A stretch of DNA of 64,000 nucleotides from assembly GCF_001434405.1 (NCBI RefSeq), contig NZ_AZFT01000009.1, positions 1 to 64,000 on the forward strand, in the 5' to 3' direction. Each line of letters starts with the position of its first letter. The first letter of the stretch is position 1. The notes beneath the pieces were generated by a model that searched no databases, was not told where the DNA came from, and worked only from the letters and a program-made list of their open reading frames with translations. Positions 53,071 to 61,837 of the stretch are shown one piece after another. The DNA comes from Ligilactobacillus apodemi DSM 16634 = JCM 16172. Lineage in GTDB: Bacteria; Bacillota; Bacilli; Lactobacillales; Lactobacillaceae. The translations under genes and the position numbers were made by a program.

Positions 53071-53340
53071 TCAATATATTCTCGCTTTAAAATTACTTGC
53101 TCTATATAATAGTTTAAGAAGACTTCTTGCAAATTTTTGACGAGCTGAACTTGCAAACATTTCTTTTAACATTTTTCCATCGAATTTATCTACTCCCCTT
53201 CCAATCTCTACTTTATTTAATAAGTATGAAGATAGTTTTTGAAACTCTTTTGGTATGGTTTGGATCATTTCTTCAGCATCATCTTCAATAAACGGTCCAA
53301 AAACAGCTTATTCGATATTTAATTTTTCAACTCCATCCTT
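53071..53340 (-). pseudogene. C-terminal fragment of an unidentified protein
   Basis: Continuous frame KDGVEKLNIE-stop-AVFGPFIEDDAEEM then KEFQKLSSYLLNKVEIGRG and KFARSLLKLLYRASNF to the end. A TAA at 53308-53310 interrupts it in frame. No start codon or RBS. Family not recognised. Confidence 0.45.
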
Positions 53341-53477
53341 TATTTTACTCTAATATGGTTGGGATCGAATTAGCTACATTCTACTCTTAATATAATTGAT
53401 TTTTTAAATATTTTATTAGAATTTATTTTTTTGTATAATATCAATTGTTGCTTAAATGCAAAAGGGAGGCTATCAAA

Positions 53478-54335
53478 TTGAAGAATTTCGGTGAAGTTTT
53501 TAAATCTTTTAGAGAAAGCAAAAATATGTCTCTTCGTGAAGTCGCAGGTGATGATTCTTCAGCATCTCAAATTTCACGATTTGAACGAGGAAAAACAGCA
53601 CTTAACATTGAAACTTTTTATCATTGTTTACATGCAATGAATATCTCTATGTATGAATTTGAAAATAAATATAATGAATATAATCACATAGATAGTATTA
53701 TATATGACACTAAAATATCAGATGCTTATCTTGAAGGCAATATATCAAAATTAACTGCTATTTTAAATAATGTACTTGAATCCAATGAAAAAACAGCCAA
53801 GTTAAATTCCATAGCGATAAAAATTAGGATATATATGTGTGATAACTCCAAAAAAGTACATAAAAAAGACATTGAATATCTGAGTGATTATCTTTTTTCT
53901 ATTGACGATTGGAGTAGATATGAAATCTGGCTTTTCAGCAATTCCATATTTGTATTACCCTCTAAAACACTAGAAGTTTTAGGTAAAGAAGTAGCAAACA
54001 GTTTACATTTCCATAAAATATCAGAAGATTACAAAAGGAAAGTTCATATAATCCTTCTAAAAATCATTAATTGTTTTTTAGAACGCAATGATCTAGACTT
54101 ATCACTAAAATTTATTAATTACATTGAAAATATTAATGTCCCTGAGTCAGAAATGTATATCAGGATATTTTACAAATATTCTAAATTAGTTTATTTATAT
54201 AGAATAGGAGAGATATCTTCTCTATCCGAATTAACTAAAATAATAGATTTTTTGGAATTTATTGATTGCTTTGGTACTATCAGAACAATCAAAAGTCACT
54301 TAGATAAATTGCAAATTTGCAACGAAATTTTGTAA
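53478..54335 (+). CDS. Rgg/GadR/MutR-family transcriptional regulator
   Basis: About 285 residues from TTG 53478, chosen because AAAGGGAGG lies eight bases upstream. N-terminal XRE-type HTH (FGEVFKSFRESKNMSLREVAGDDSSASQISRFERG), then an all-helical repeat domain as in peptide-sensing Rgg proteins. These bind short intracellular pheromones and activate neighbouring bacteriocin or peptide operons. Very AT-rich, with one GATC in 875 bases against about twelve per 500 in the bgl operon, so horizontally acquired. No candidate pheromone gene was found beside it. Confidence 0.88.
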   Translation: MKNFGEVFKSFRESKNMSLREVAGDDSSASQISRFERGKTALNIETFYHCLHAMNISMYEFENKYNEYNHIDSIIYDTKISDAYLEGNISKLTAILNNVLESNEKTAKLNSIAIKIRIYMCDNSKKVHKKDIEYLSDYLFSIDDWSRYEIWLFSNSIFVLPSKTLEVLGKEVANSLHFHKISEDYKRKVHIILLKIINCFLERNDLDLSLKFINYIENINVPESEMYIRIFYKYSKLVYLYRIGEISSLSELTKIIDFLEFIDCFGTIRTIKSHLDKLQICNEIL

Positions 54336-54409
54336 AACATTATTCATGCTAAGATAATGTTGTGCTCAACATTAGAGAGCTAAATTCTTTCTAATGCTGA
54401 CCTACTTAA

Positions 54410-55295
54410 TTTTATGCGATAGAAATAAAATTAGGAACTCAGAAAAAGAAATTCTTTGATTCTTTACGTGAAGATCTATGGTCACCTAATATTGGGCACC
54501 CAATTTTAGGTGATATGATTGATATTTCAAATGTGACAGTTGAGCAGATTAAATATGCTATCCAAGATATATGGAGTAATGAGCAACTCTTTATATTATA
54601 TACTGGTAATTTATCATCCGAAAAGGTACAGAACATTTTCAAATTTTCTGAAATCACTGATCAGGAATTTACCTTCTCTAATTCCTTACTCATTGATTCC
54701 AAGAGATCAAAACTTCGGACTGAAAAAAAACAATTAGTACTACCCGATAGTAAAATAGTAAATACTTCTCTAGTATACGAATTAGACAGCAATCTGGTTT
54801 CTAAAAACGGATTATTATTATCTCTACTGAGTAGATTGATTGCATTTGGTGATATGGGATTCCTTTCGCAAGAATTGCGGAATAGTGCTATTCCAATGTA
54901 TTATGTCATGACTCTTCCATTATCGTTTAAGTATGAAGATATGTTAATAATTAACTTTGTTACCAAGCAAGAACATACATTTGATATTGTACAAAAAATA
55001 CAAAAATCTATTAAAGACATAGATAATCAATTAAACTCTATAGAACCATATTTCGAAATAGCTAAACAAGGTTTGCTCAACGATATAAATAAATCACAAA
55101 AATCAGATTTTGGTGCTATGAACTATATTGGACAATCTCTTCTTTATAATCATCATCTGGACCGTATGAATGAAACTAATGAAAAAATCAATAATATTAG
55201 CTTCTTAAATCTAAAAGAACTTTGCAAAGAAAATTCTTTTAGATGTAGAACCTGCATACTTTACCGCTAACAGGGAGGAAATAAGCTATGACTAA
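54410..55295 (+). pseudogene. M16-family (insulinase-like) peptidase homologue, truncated and frameshifted
   Basis: The frame starts without an ATG after a stop at 54407: SLREDLWSPNIGHPILGDMIDISNVTVEQIKYA is the region just after the missing HxxEH zinc motif in M16 proteins. A 252-residue ORF can start at 54515. At the end, one A too many in the AAAA run 55230-55233 diverts the frame; removing it gives ILLDVEPAYFTANREE and a stop at 55293-55295 that overlaps the ABC ATPase start. M16 pairs process leaders or help immunity in RiPP and bacteriocin loci (AlbE/AlbF). Probably non-functional. Confidence 0.7.
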
Positions 55296-56205
55296 ACCTA
55301 TCGAGGTTAACCAGCTTAACTTTAAATATAAAAATAATAGTGACCTTACACTAGAAAATATTAATCTAAGTGTAGACGAAAATGAAATTTTAGGGATCGT
55401 CGGCCCAAATGGTGCTGGGAAATCTACCCTTATAAGCATACTAGAAGGACTACAACACAATTATACTGGTGATGTTAAAATACTTGGATTTGATTTGAAA
55501 AAAACTCCTTCTTTAGCCCAAAAACAAATCGGCGCACTATTTCAATCTAGTGGTTACTTCGATAATTTAACAGTTGAAGAATCACTTACCCTTTTTTCTC
55601 AGATGTACCATTCATCTATTTCACCCGAAATAGCCCTACAACATATGGATGCACAAGAGCTCTTACCACGAAGGGTCAAAACCTTATCTGGAGGACAAAA
55701 ACAAAAATTTGGAATTGCTCTTAGTCTGATCAACAAACCTAAATTATTATTTTTAGATGAACCAACAACGGGACTTGATCCAGATGCGCGTTTACATTTA
55801 TGGAAAACCATTAAACAACTTCAAGGAAAATCAACTATCATTATTTGCTCACACTATTTAGATGAAGTTTCTTATTTATGTGATCGTGTCTGCTTTATTT
55901 ATAACGGTAAAGTCTACGCAACCGACACTCCAGATAATTTAATTAAAAAAAGTAAGGCTCATACTCGGATCGAGTTTGATTGCTCAGATACTACTGCAGT
56001 TATTAATAGTGTAGCTACTCTCAATAAAGAAGATCTCCACTATTTAAACGGAAAAAGATTCTGTATCTCTACCAATGAACCAAGTAGTATCTTATCTGCC
56101 CTCTATACACTTAAAAAAGTAGTTACAAATATTGATATCAAAAAGCCTACCCTTGATGACGCATACTATAAAATAACCGGTGAAAGCATGGAAGGAATCA
56201 TCTAA
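55288..56205 (+). CDS. ABC transporter ATP-binding protein
   Basis: 305 residues, RBS GGGAGG. Walker A GPNGAGKSTLISILEG, signature LSGGQKQKFGIAL, Walker B LLFLDEPTTGLD, H-loop CSHYLDEV, plus a roughly 90-residue C-terminal extension typical of DrrA/CcmA-type exporters. It pairs with the permease whose start touches its stop (one-base overlap). Likely exports or gives immunity to the peptide once made by this locus. Confidence 0.92.
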   Translation: MTKPIEVNQLNFKYKNNSDLTLENINLSVDENEILGIVGPNGAGKSTLISILEGLQHNYTGDVKILGFDLKKTPSLAQKQIGALFQSSGYFDNLTVEESLTLFSQMYHSSISPEIALQHMDAQELLPRRVKTLSGGQKQKFGIALSLINKPKLLFLDEPTTGLDPDARLHLWKTIKQLQGKSTIIICSHYLDEVSYLCDRVCFIYNGKVYATDTPDNLIKKSKAHTRIEFDCSDTTAVINSVATLNKEDLHYLNGKRFCISTNEPSSILSALYTLKKVVTNIDIKKPTLDDAYYKITGESMEGII

Positions 56206-56945
56206 TGAAAAAATATATTACTATGATCCGTTTAATATTACTAAACGAATTACGCAATCGCGAAGCTATAATCTTCTCACTTCTCTTACCTATTGCTATT
56301 TTAGTCCTGATCGGTGAATCAGATAAAAGTCAAATACCATATATTTATTCTGGTGTTATTTGCATCGCATTTGGTTCTATCGCACTGATAGGGGTCGCCT
56401 CTCAAGTAACAAGCCTTCGAGAAAATGGGATCTTAAAGCGTGTAAAATTGACTGAGTTATCTTTGAATAAATTTATATATTGTATATACATTAGTCAAAT
56501 ATTCTTCATGTTAGGACAATTGATAATAATTACCCTTATCGCTATATTTGTATATGATCTTAAATTTAAGATAGATAAACAGTTTTTATTCGGAGTTGCC
56601 GTACAAACCGTTTTAGGAATGCTATCCTTAATAGCTATTGGCATATTAATAGCAATTTTCTCAAAAAATACACGGGCAGCTTCAACTATCGGTAATACTG
56701 TGATCGTTACTATGTTATTTGTGGGAAATACACTTTTTCCTTCAAATGGTTGGCCAAAAACTGTAAAGCAAGTTGTTAAATATTTTCCTATGAATAACTT
56801 GGGTGATGCACTACGCCGAACACTTATATATAACTCTCAATCAATGGAACATTTCGTATTTCAAACATTGTGCTTATTATCTTGTTTTGTTCTATTTTAT
56901 GTGATCGGTCAATACTTGTTAAATAAAACTGTAACTTCTAATTAA
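56205..56945 (+). CDS. ABC-2 type transporter permease
   Basis: 246 residues, six TM helices (about 20-38, 50-70, 95-118, 128-152, 160-180, 218-240), with NNLGDALRRTLIYN before the last helix as in ABC-2 permeases. Coupled to the ATPase gene. Last gene of the Rgg-M16-ABC cassette, followed by an ATCCATGCTAA/TTAGCATGGAT hairpin with Ts (56970-57006). Confidence 0.9.
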   Translation: MKKYITMIRLILLNELRNREAIIFSLLLPIAILVLIGESDKSQIPYIYSGVICIAFGSIALIGVASQVTSLRENGILKRVKLTELSLNKFIYCIYISQIFFMLGQLIIITLIAIFVYDLKFKIDKQFLFGVAVQTVLGMLSLIAIGILIAIFSKNTRAASTIGNTVIVTMLFVGNTLFPSNGWPKTVKQVVKYFPMNNLGDALRRTLIYNSQSMEHFVFQTLCLLSCFVLFYVIGQYLLNKTVTSN

Positions 56946-57010
56946 GTATATACCATGCTAGTATAAGATCCATGCTAATTTACAAAAATTTAGCATGGAT
57001 CTTTTTAGAG

Positions 57011-57167
57011 GTATTTAAGGGCCTTAGGGTAGATATTTGAACTTATCTCCCACCAATCCCCCTAGCATTTGTCCGAAGTTGACATCAATTCGTCATGAAT
57101 CGTCACGATACACAAAAAAAAGCGTGCTCTCGTTTGAGAACACGCTTTTTTAGCGAAAGGCTTTATC
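57011..57167. repeat. Island repeat, copy B, with terminator
   Basis: 57011-57095 is identical to copy A. A terminator follows (AAAAGCGTG/CACGCTTTT, 57117-57151), then a GCGAAAGGCTTTATC segment shared with copy C next to gpmA. It separates the Rgg/ABC cassette from the second bacteriocin cassette. Confidence 0.85.
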
Positions 57168-57375
57168 CTAAAGCTTTTCTTTGGAGACAATGTTTAAGTT
57201 GTCATCCAATTCATAAACAACTGGTTGACCTGTTGCCATTTCAACGTCCATGATGTCTTCATCAGAGATGTTTTCAATGTATTTTGTCAAGGCACGTAAT
57301 GAGTTACCGTGTGCGGCAACGATCACGTTCTTGCCATCCAACAAGTCTGGAGCGATGTTGTCTTCCCCCAGAATA
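57168..57375 (-). pseudogene. gpmA: Duplicated 3' end of gpmA
   Basis: Encodes the last roughly 65 residues of phosphoglycerate mutase ([18 protein letters not shown] to the end), the same protein sequence as the intact gene at 59874-60560 with only a few silent base changes. Homology stops at about 57375 (TCTTCCC). No promoter or start: a scar of an integration or recombination event. Confidence 0.93.
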
Positions 57376-57537
57376 TATTTATATAATTTTATCACTGATA
57401 AATATTATGTACAATCATTTTTTTGGATACCTAAAAAAGTATTGTGTATCTCTTAACTTCTTGTTACAATTCATTTGTAAACGTTTACCAACGCTTTTAT
57501 AAAGATGTAATCCAATATAGGATAGGAGGTTTTTTTA

Positions 57538-57822
57538 ATGTTCTCTACTAAGAAAACAACTACCCATAAATTCTACCTTGCGTTTCTAGGTTTTATAATT
57601 TTTACCATTCTAGCTAGTGTTTCTGCAGGTGCTGTAACAGTTACAAAATCATTCTGGTATGACAAGAATAAGGTAACCGGAGTTACTTCTAATTATAGGA
57701 AGTATCAAAAAGCAAATATTCCTAGTTGGAGTAAGTTTACCGGAAGTAAAACTACACACGTTAACAGTGGGTGGAACTTCAATACTTATGAACGTGTAAA
57801 CTATTACTCAGGTGGATATTAA
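57538..57822 (+). CDS. Lactococcin 972-like secreted peptide
   Basis: 94 residues, strong RBS GGAGG. Signal peptide about 1-32 (KKTTTHKFYLAFLGFIIFTILASVSAGA). The mature part has the family layout: SFWYDKNK near the start, SNYRKYQK in the middle, and SGWNFNTYERVNYYSGGY at the end (a W plus terminal YY). It is intact, unlike the copy at 44150. Followed by a terminator, then an ABC permease and ATPase, the normal lactococcin 972 gene order. Assignment is by pattern, not alignment. Confidence 0.7.
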   Translation: MFSTKKTTTHKFYLAFLGFIIFTILASVSAGAVTVTKSFWYDKNKVTGVTSNYRKYQKANIPSWSKFTGSKTTHVNSGWNFNTYERVNYYSGGY

Positions 57823-57831
57823 ATTCATATA

Positions 57832-57862
57832 CCCCCAGTCCTCCTGAAGTGCTGGGGTTTTT
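57832..57862 (+). terminator. Terminator after the peptide gene
   Basis: CCCCAG (57833-57838) pairs with CTGGGG (57852-57857), then five Ts. As in the first bacteriocin locus, it sits between peptide and transport genes. Confidence 0.85.
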
Positions 57863-57920
57863 ATATAATTTAAAATAACTAATTCTTATTGGCTAACAAA
57901 TTGAAAGCTGGTGTTTACAA

Positions 57921-59081
57921 TTGACAGGGTATAAATTTCTTCTACAAAAAAGATTACTCCATAATAAATTGAATATTATCCTTCTATCTTTATTATTTAT
58001 TATTACATTTGGAAGTTTATGGATGAATCACCGAACCACCACTACCAATTCACAAATCTCCTTAATCAATAATGATATTGAAACTAACATTCAATATTTA
58101 AAAAAACAACAGACTGAAGTAACTCATCTTTCCGGGAAAAGAAAACAAGATCTTGAAAAGGTTATCTCTGAACTAAAAAAAGATACAGAAATTAAAAAAA
58201 ACATTGTTTCGGCATTAGAATCCAAACAGTGGAGCACTGCTTATAATTTACTTGCAGAAGAAAATCTAAAAATACTTGAATATGAAAAAAAAGGACAGAC
58301 CGCAAATTCTTCTGAAGAATTTATTGATGCTATCAAACGTGAACTTTTGATTTTTCGTTATTTATCATCACACAATATGCAATACGAACCAACCGATTTT
58401 TCGACTAAAGGAGTTAATTTCTTTGCTTGGGTCTCCAACAATATAATTCCTTATTTTTTCGTCTTAGTGTCAGCATTTATTTTAACTAATTTTTACCTTA
58501 TAAGTTATCGTTCAAATGGCATAATTGATACTGATAGCTTAATTCCTGGAAAAAACATTACTAAACAGTTTGTTAAAATATCGGTCGGAATAATCTTTTC
58601 CTTGATATCCGTTCTTTGTCTTTTTTTAGTTTCATTTATTAGTGCTACATTTTTATTCGGTAGTGGTAATCTTGATTATCCATACATCGTATATACATCT
58701 AAATATAATATGCATGTTGAACCACTAGAAAATTTACTGTTGAAGAGCTTGCCGTTGCAACTACTATCCTTAATTTCGACCTGTCTATTATTTTATATCA
58801 TTGCAATACTAGTGAAAAATAAATTAGGTGCACTATTTGTTTCACTGCTACTAAGTACAGGAGTTTTGTTCGGTATTTCCACTCTAGATCCGATCCAAAA
58901 AATTTCGTCCTTTATCCCAATAACGTATATAAATAGTTTTTCGATTGTAACTGGCACACTAGCCAGACAAATAGAAAATTTCCAGCTATCTTTAACGACA
59001 GGTTACCTAGTCGTCACGAGCTCCATCGTGCTCCTCAGTATAGCTGTAATTATTTTAAATAGATTCAGGGGGGACAGATGA
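57921..59081 (+). CDS. ABC-2-like permease associated with the bacteriocin peptide
   Basis: 386 residues, TTG start with a weak RBS. TM1 about 16-32, then an outside, charged coiled-coil-like domain (about 40-160, EVTHLSGKRKQDLEKVISELKKD), then TM helices at about 172-192, 215-245, 275-300, 305-322 and 360-380. Overlaps the start of the ATPase gene. Probably immunity or export of the upstream peptide. Confidence 0.75.
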   Translation: MTGYKFLLQKRLLHNKLNIILLSLLFIITFGSLWMNHRTTTTNSQISLINNDIETNIQYLKKQQTEVTHLSGKRKQDLEKVISELKKDTEIKKNIVSALESKQWSTAYNLLAEENLKILEYEKKGQTANSSEEFIDAIKRELLIFRYLSSHNMQYEPTDFSTKGVNFFAWVSNNIIPYFFVLVSAFILTNFYLISYRSNGIIDTDSLIPGKNITKQFVKISVGIIFSLISVLCLFLVSFISATFLFGSGNLDYPYIVYTSKYNMHVEPLENLLLKSLPLQLLSLISTCLLFYIIAILVKNKLGALFVSLLLSTGVLFGISTLDPIQKISSFIPITYINSFSIVTGTLARQIENFQLSLTTGYLVVTSSIVLLSIAVIILNRFRGDR

Positions 59082-59692
59082 TGCTGACTATAACAAACTT
59101 AGACCTAAAGACAAATGAATTCATTTTACAAAATGCCTCGTACACCTTTGAAACTGGAACTATCTATGGAATTGTTGCAAGAAATGGTATGGGTAAAACA
59201 ACATTGTTTCGAGCTATAAATAATCTAAAAAAATATAGTGGAACCATAACCTTTGATAATCGCCCAGTAACCAAAGCTAGGCAAGATATTTTTTATTTTG
59301 AAAGTGAAAATTGGCTGAACCCCAGTTTATCTGGAATAGATCATCTAAAATTTGTCCAACAGGCGTGGCACTCGACTATTCCAATCGATACAGTTATAAA
59401 CTACTGGAAAATGCAAGATTATGTTAAACACCCTATCAAAACTTATTCACTTGGGATGAAGCAAAAATTATTGATTGCTTTATATCAACTAAGCGATGCC
59501 AAATATCTCATTATGGACGAGATAAGTAATGGACTGGATGAATCTAGCCGGCAAATGCTCCATGATCTTATGACAACATTTAAATCTCAGGGAAAGCTAG
59601 TCTTGGTCTCATCGCACTACAAGGAAGATCTTACCAAAGTTTGCGATCATCTAGTCACATTTGATAATAAGCAACTTGTCTCTGAGACATAG
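59078..59692 (+). CDS. ABC transporter ATP-binding protein (bacteriocin cassette)
   Basis: 204 residues. Walker A GIVARNGMGKTTLFRAI, signature YSLGMKQKLLIAL, Walker B YLIMDEISNGLD and H-loop VSSHYKED; the signature has SLGMKQK in place of LSGGQ, as in several lantibiotic-immunity ATPases. Its start overlaps the permease end by four bases. The gene ends 15 bases before the island repeat copy C. Confidence 0.9.
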   Translation: MMLTITNLDLKTNEFILQNASYTFETGTIYGIVARNGMGKTTLFRAINNLKKYSGTITFDNRPVTKARQDIFYFESENWLNPSLSGIDHLKFVQQAWHSTIPIDTVINYWKMQDYVKHPIKTYSLGMKQKLLIALYQLSDAKYLIMDEISNGLDESSRQMLHDLMTTFKSQGKLVLVSSHYKEDLTKVCDHLVTFDNKQLVSET

Positions 59693-59706
59693 CCATTAAC
59701 AGGACT

Positions 59707-59858
59707 TTTAGGGGACTTAGGGTAGATATTTGAACTTATCTTCTGAGAGTTCCCCCTAACATTTGCCATAAGTTGTCAACAAGCCGTCATGAATCGGCAC
59801 GAAATGTTAAGCTAACAAAAAAAAGCGTGGTCTCGCTCGGAGATCACGCTTTTTTATT
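59707..59858. repeat. Island repeat, copy C, and gpmA terminator
   Basis: A diverged copy of the 85-base repeat (GACTTAGGGTAGATATTTGA...), then an AAAAGCGTG/CACGCTTTT terminator (59820-59856) serving gpmA on the minus strand. It is the likely original copy, being joined to intact gpmA. Confidence 0.8.
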
Positions 59859-59873
59859 GCGAAAGGCTTTATC

Positions 59874-60560
59874 TTAAAGCTTTTCTTTGGAGACAATGTT
59901 CAAGTTGTCATCCAATTCATAAACAACTGGTTGACCTGTTGCCATTTCAACGTCCATGATGTCTTCATCAGAGATGTTTTCAATGTATTTTGTCAAGGCA
60001 CGTAATGAGTTACCGTGTGCGGCAACGATAACGTTCTTGCCATCCAACAAGTCTGGAGCGATGTTGTCTTCCCAGAATGGGATAACACGTTCCAATGTAA
60101 CTTTCAAGTTTTCACCACCAGGGATGATACGTGGGTCTAATTCTGCATAACGACGATCGTTTGCTGCAGAACCTTCATCGTTTGCATCCAATAATGGAGG
60201 CAATACGTCGTAAGAACGACGCCAGATGTGAACTTGTTCGTCACCATATTTTTCAGCTGCATCAGCTTTGTTCTTGCCTTGTAATGCACCATAGTGACGT
60301 TCGTTCAAACGCCATGATTTTGTTTCAGGGATCCATAATTGGCCTGATTCTTCAAGTGCGAAGTGCAAAGTCTTGATAGCACGTGTTAAAACAGATGTGT
60401 AAGCTTGGTCAAATTCGATCCCAGCTTCTTTTAACTTACGGCCAGCTTCTTTAGCTTCACGTTCGCCTTGTTCACTCAAGTTGACGTCGACCCAACCTGT
60501 GAAAAGGTTCTCTAAGTTCCATTCACTTTGTCCGTGACGGATAAATACTAATTTTGCCAT
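59874..60560 (-). CDS. gpmA: 2,3-bisphosphoglycerate-dependent phosphoglycerate mutase
   Basis: 228 residues. It interconverts 3- and 2-phosphoglycerate in glycolysis. Phosphohistidine in [11 protein letters not shown], second His in [13 protein letters not shown], plus SVLTRAIKT and [15 protein letters not shown]. The RBS AAGAGG region precedes the ATG. Codons are of the highly expressed type. Its 3' end is the duplication and integration point of the island. Confidence 0.97.
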   Translation of the reverse strand: MAKLVFIRHGQSEWNLENLFTGWVDVNLSEQGEREAKEAGRKLKEAGIEFDQAYTSVLTRAIKTLHFALEESGQLWIPETKSWRLNERHYGALQGKNKADAAEKYGDEQVHIWRRSYDVLPPLLDANDEGSAANDRRYAELDPRIIPGGENLKVTLERVIPFWEDNIAPDLLDGKNVIVAAHGNSLRALTKYIENISDEDIMDVEMATGQPVVYELDDNLNIVSKEKL

Positions 60561-60643
60561 TTAGTAAAAACCTCTTTCTTATGTTTATGATACAAAGATA
60601 TTTTACACTGAAATCCAAAAAATTGATAGTGCTTTAGCATAAT

Positions 60644-61837
60644 TTAAGCTTGAAATTCCTGTAATGCTGATAACAATGATGAAACAGCACGTTCAATATT
60701 TGCGGGCGTAGTTGCCAAATTGATCCGAATGTGACCTTTTCCGGCTTGTCCAAACCATTCGCCAAAATCAACTGCTAAACCAGCTTTTTGTTTAATAAAT
60801 AATTCGAGTTGTTTTGGTGCTACGACCTTACTCATATCGATCCACATCAAGTAAGTTGCTTGTAATTCTGTCACTACGATCTCTGGATAAGCAGTTGTAA
60901 GTTCTTGTTTTACGTATTCATAGTTACTCTTGACCGTTTCGATCAATCCTGAAAGCCAATCCGCGCCATCTTCGTAAGCTGCTTGGCCTGCAACTTTACC
61001 TAAAATACTTCCGGCAGGTGCTTCTTGGCGCGTAAATAAGCGATCGTAACGCGCTCTGATCTGTGGGTTGGCAATGATCACATGACTATTTAAAAGCGAT
61101 GCCATGTTAAAGGTCTTTGAAGGAGCGTCCACGACGACTAAATTGTCACGATAATAACCATCTTTCACTGAGAGCGCTGAAACAAATTTTTCATCCCCCA
61201 TCAAAAGATCATGGTGGATCTCATCTGAAATGACCAAGACTTGATTTTGGCGACATAATTCTAAAAGATCAGTCAATTCTTGTTCGCTCCAGACACGGCC
61301 AACTGGATTATGGGGTGAACATAAAATCAAAAGTTTTACGTCTTTTTCTTTCATCTTAGCGTCAATATCAGCTAAATCCATAGTGTAGTGGCCTTTTTCG
61401 TCAGCTTTTAAATCAGAAATGACTAAGTTGCGCTCATTATTTTTGATCACGTTCATAAAGGGATAATAGACTGGTTGTAAAACCATGACGCTATCTTTTG
61501 GTTGTGTCAATAAAGAAACTAAGGTGCTAAGTGATTGGACGACCCCAGTTCCAAATCGCATCCATTCTTCATGCAACTCAATTCCGTAACGCTCTTTTTG
61601 CCACTTAAAGTAGGCATCATAATAGCCTTGGGGCGTCAACGAATAACCAAAAGCACCATGTTCTACCCGTTTGGTCAATGCATTGATCGCAGCTTTTGGG
61701 GCTTTAAATTCAGTATCAGCGACCCACAAAGGTAAGAGATCATCAGCGTTAAACGTTGACTTTAGTCCGTCCCATTTTACAGAATCGGTATTTTTTCTTT
61801 CAACGGCATATTCTGCCACAAATTCCTGCTTATTCAT
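60644..61837 (-). CDS. MalY/PatB-family PLP aminotransferase (probable cystathionine beta-lyase)
   Basis: 397 residues. PLP fold type I: LPLWVADTEFKAP at the N-terminus, SPHNPVGRVW, SDEIHHDLL, and the PLP Lys in DAPSKTFNMASL. PatB/MalY enzymes cleave cystathionine to homocysteine; some regulate. The start overlaps the end of the AI-2E-family gene by eight bases, so the two form an operon. Confidence 0.92.
   Translation of the reverse strand: MNKQEFVAEYAVERKNTDSVKWDGLKSTFNADDLLPLWVADTEFKAPKAAINALTKRVEHGAFGYSLTPQGYYDAYFKWQKERYGIELHEEWMRFGTGVVQSLSTLVSLLTQPKDSVMVLQPVYYPFMNVIKNNERNLVISDLKADEKGHYTMDLADIDAKMKEKDVKLLILCSPHNPVGRVWSEQELTDLLELCRQNQVLVISDEIHHDLLMGDEKFVSALSVKDGYYRDNLVVVDAPSKTFNMASLLNSHVIIANPQIRARYDRLFTRQEAPAGSILGKVAGQAAYEDGADWLSGLIETVKSNYEYVKQELTTAYPEIVVTELQATYLMWIDMSKVVAPKQLELFIKQKAGLAVDFGEWFGQAGKGHIRINLATTPANIERAVSSLLSALQEFQA

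Noticed and set aside
51000-59790. Three spaced repeats as a CRISPR array
   Set aside because: Copies are kilobases apart, 85 bases long, and separated by genes; no cas genes.
51000-60560. Prophage or insertion-sequence element
   Set aside because: No transposase, integrase, capsid or replication gene was found, only repeats and cargo.
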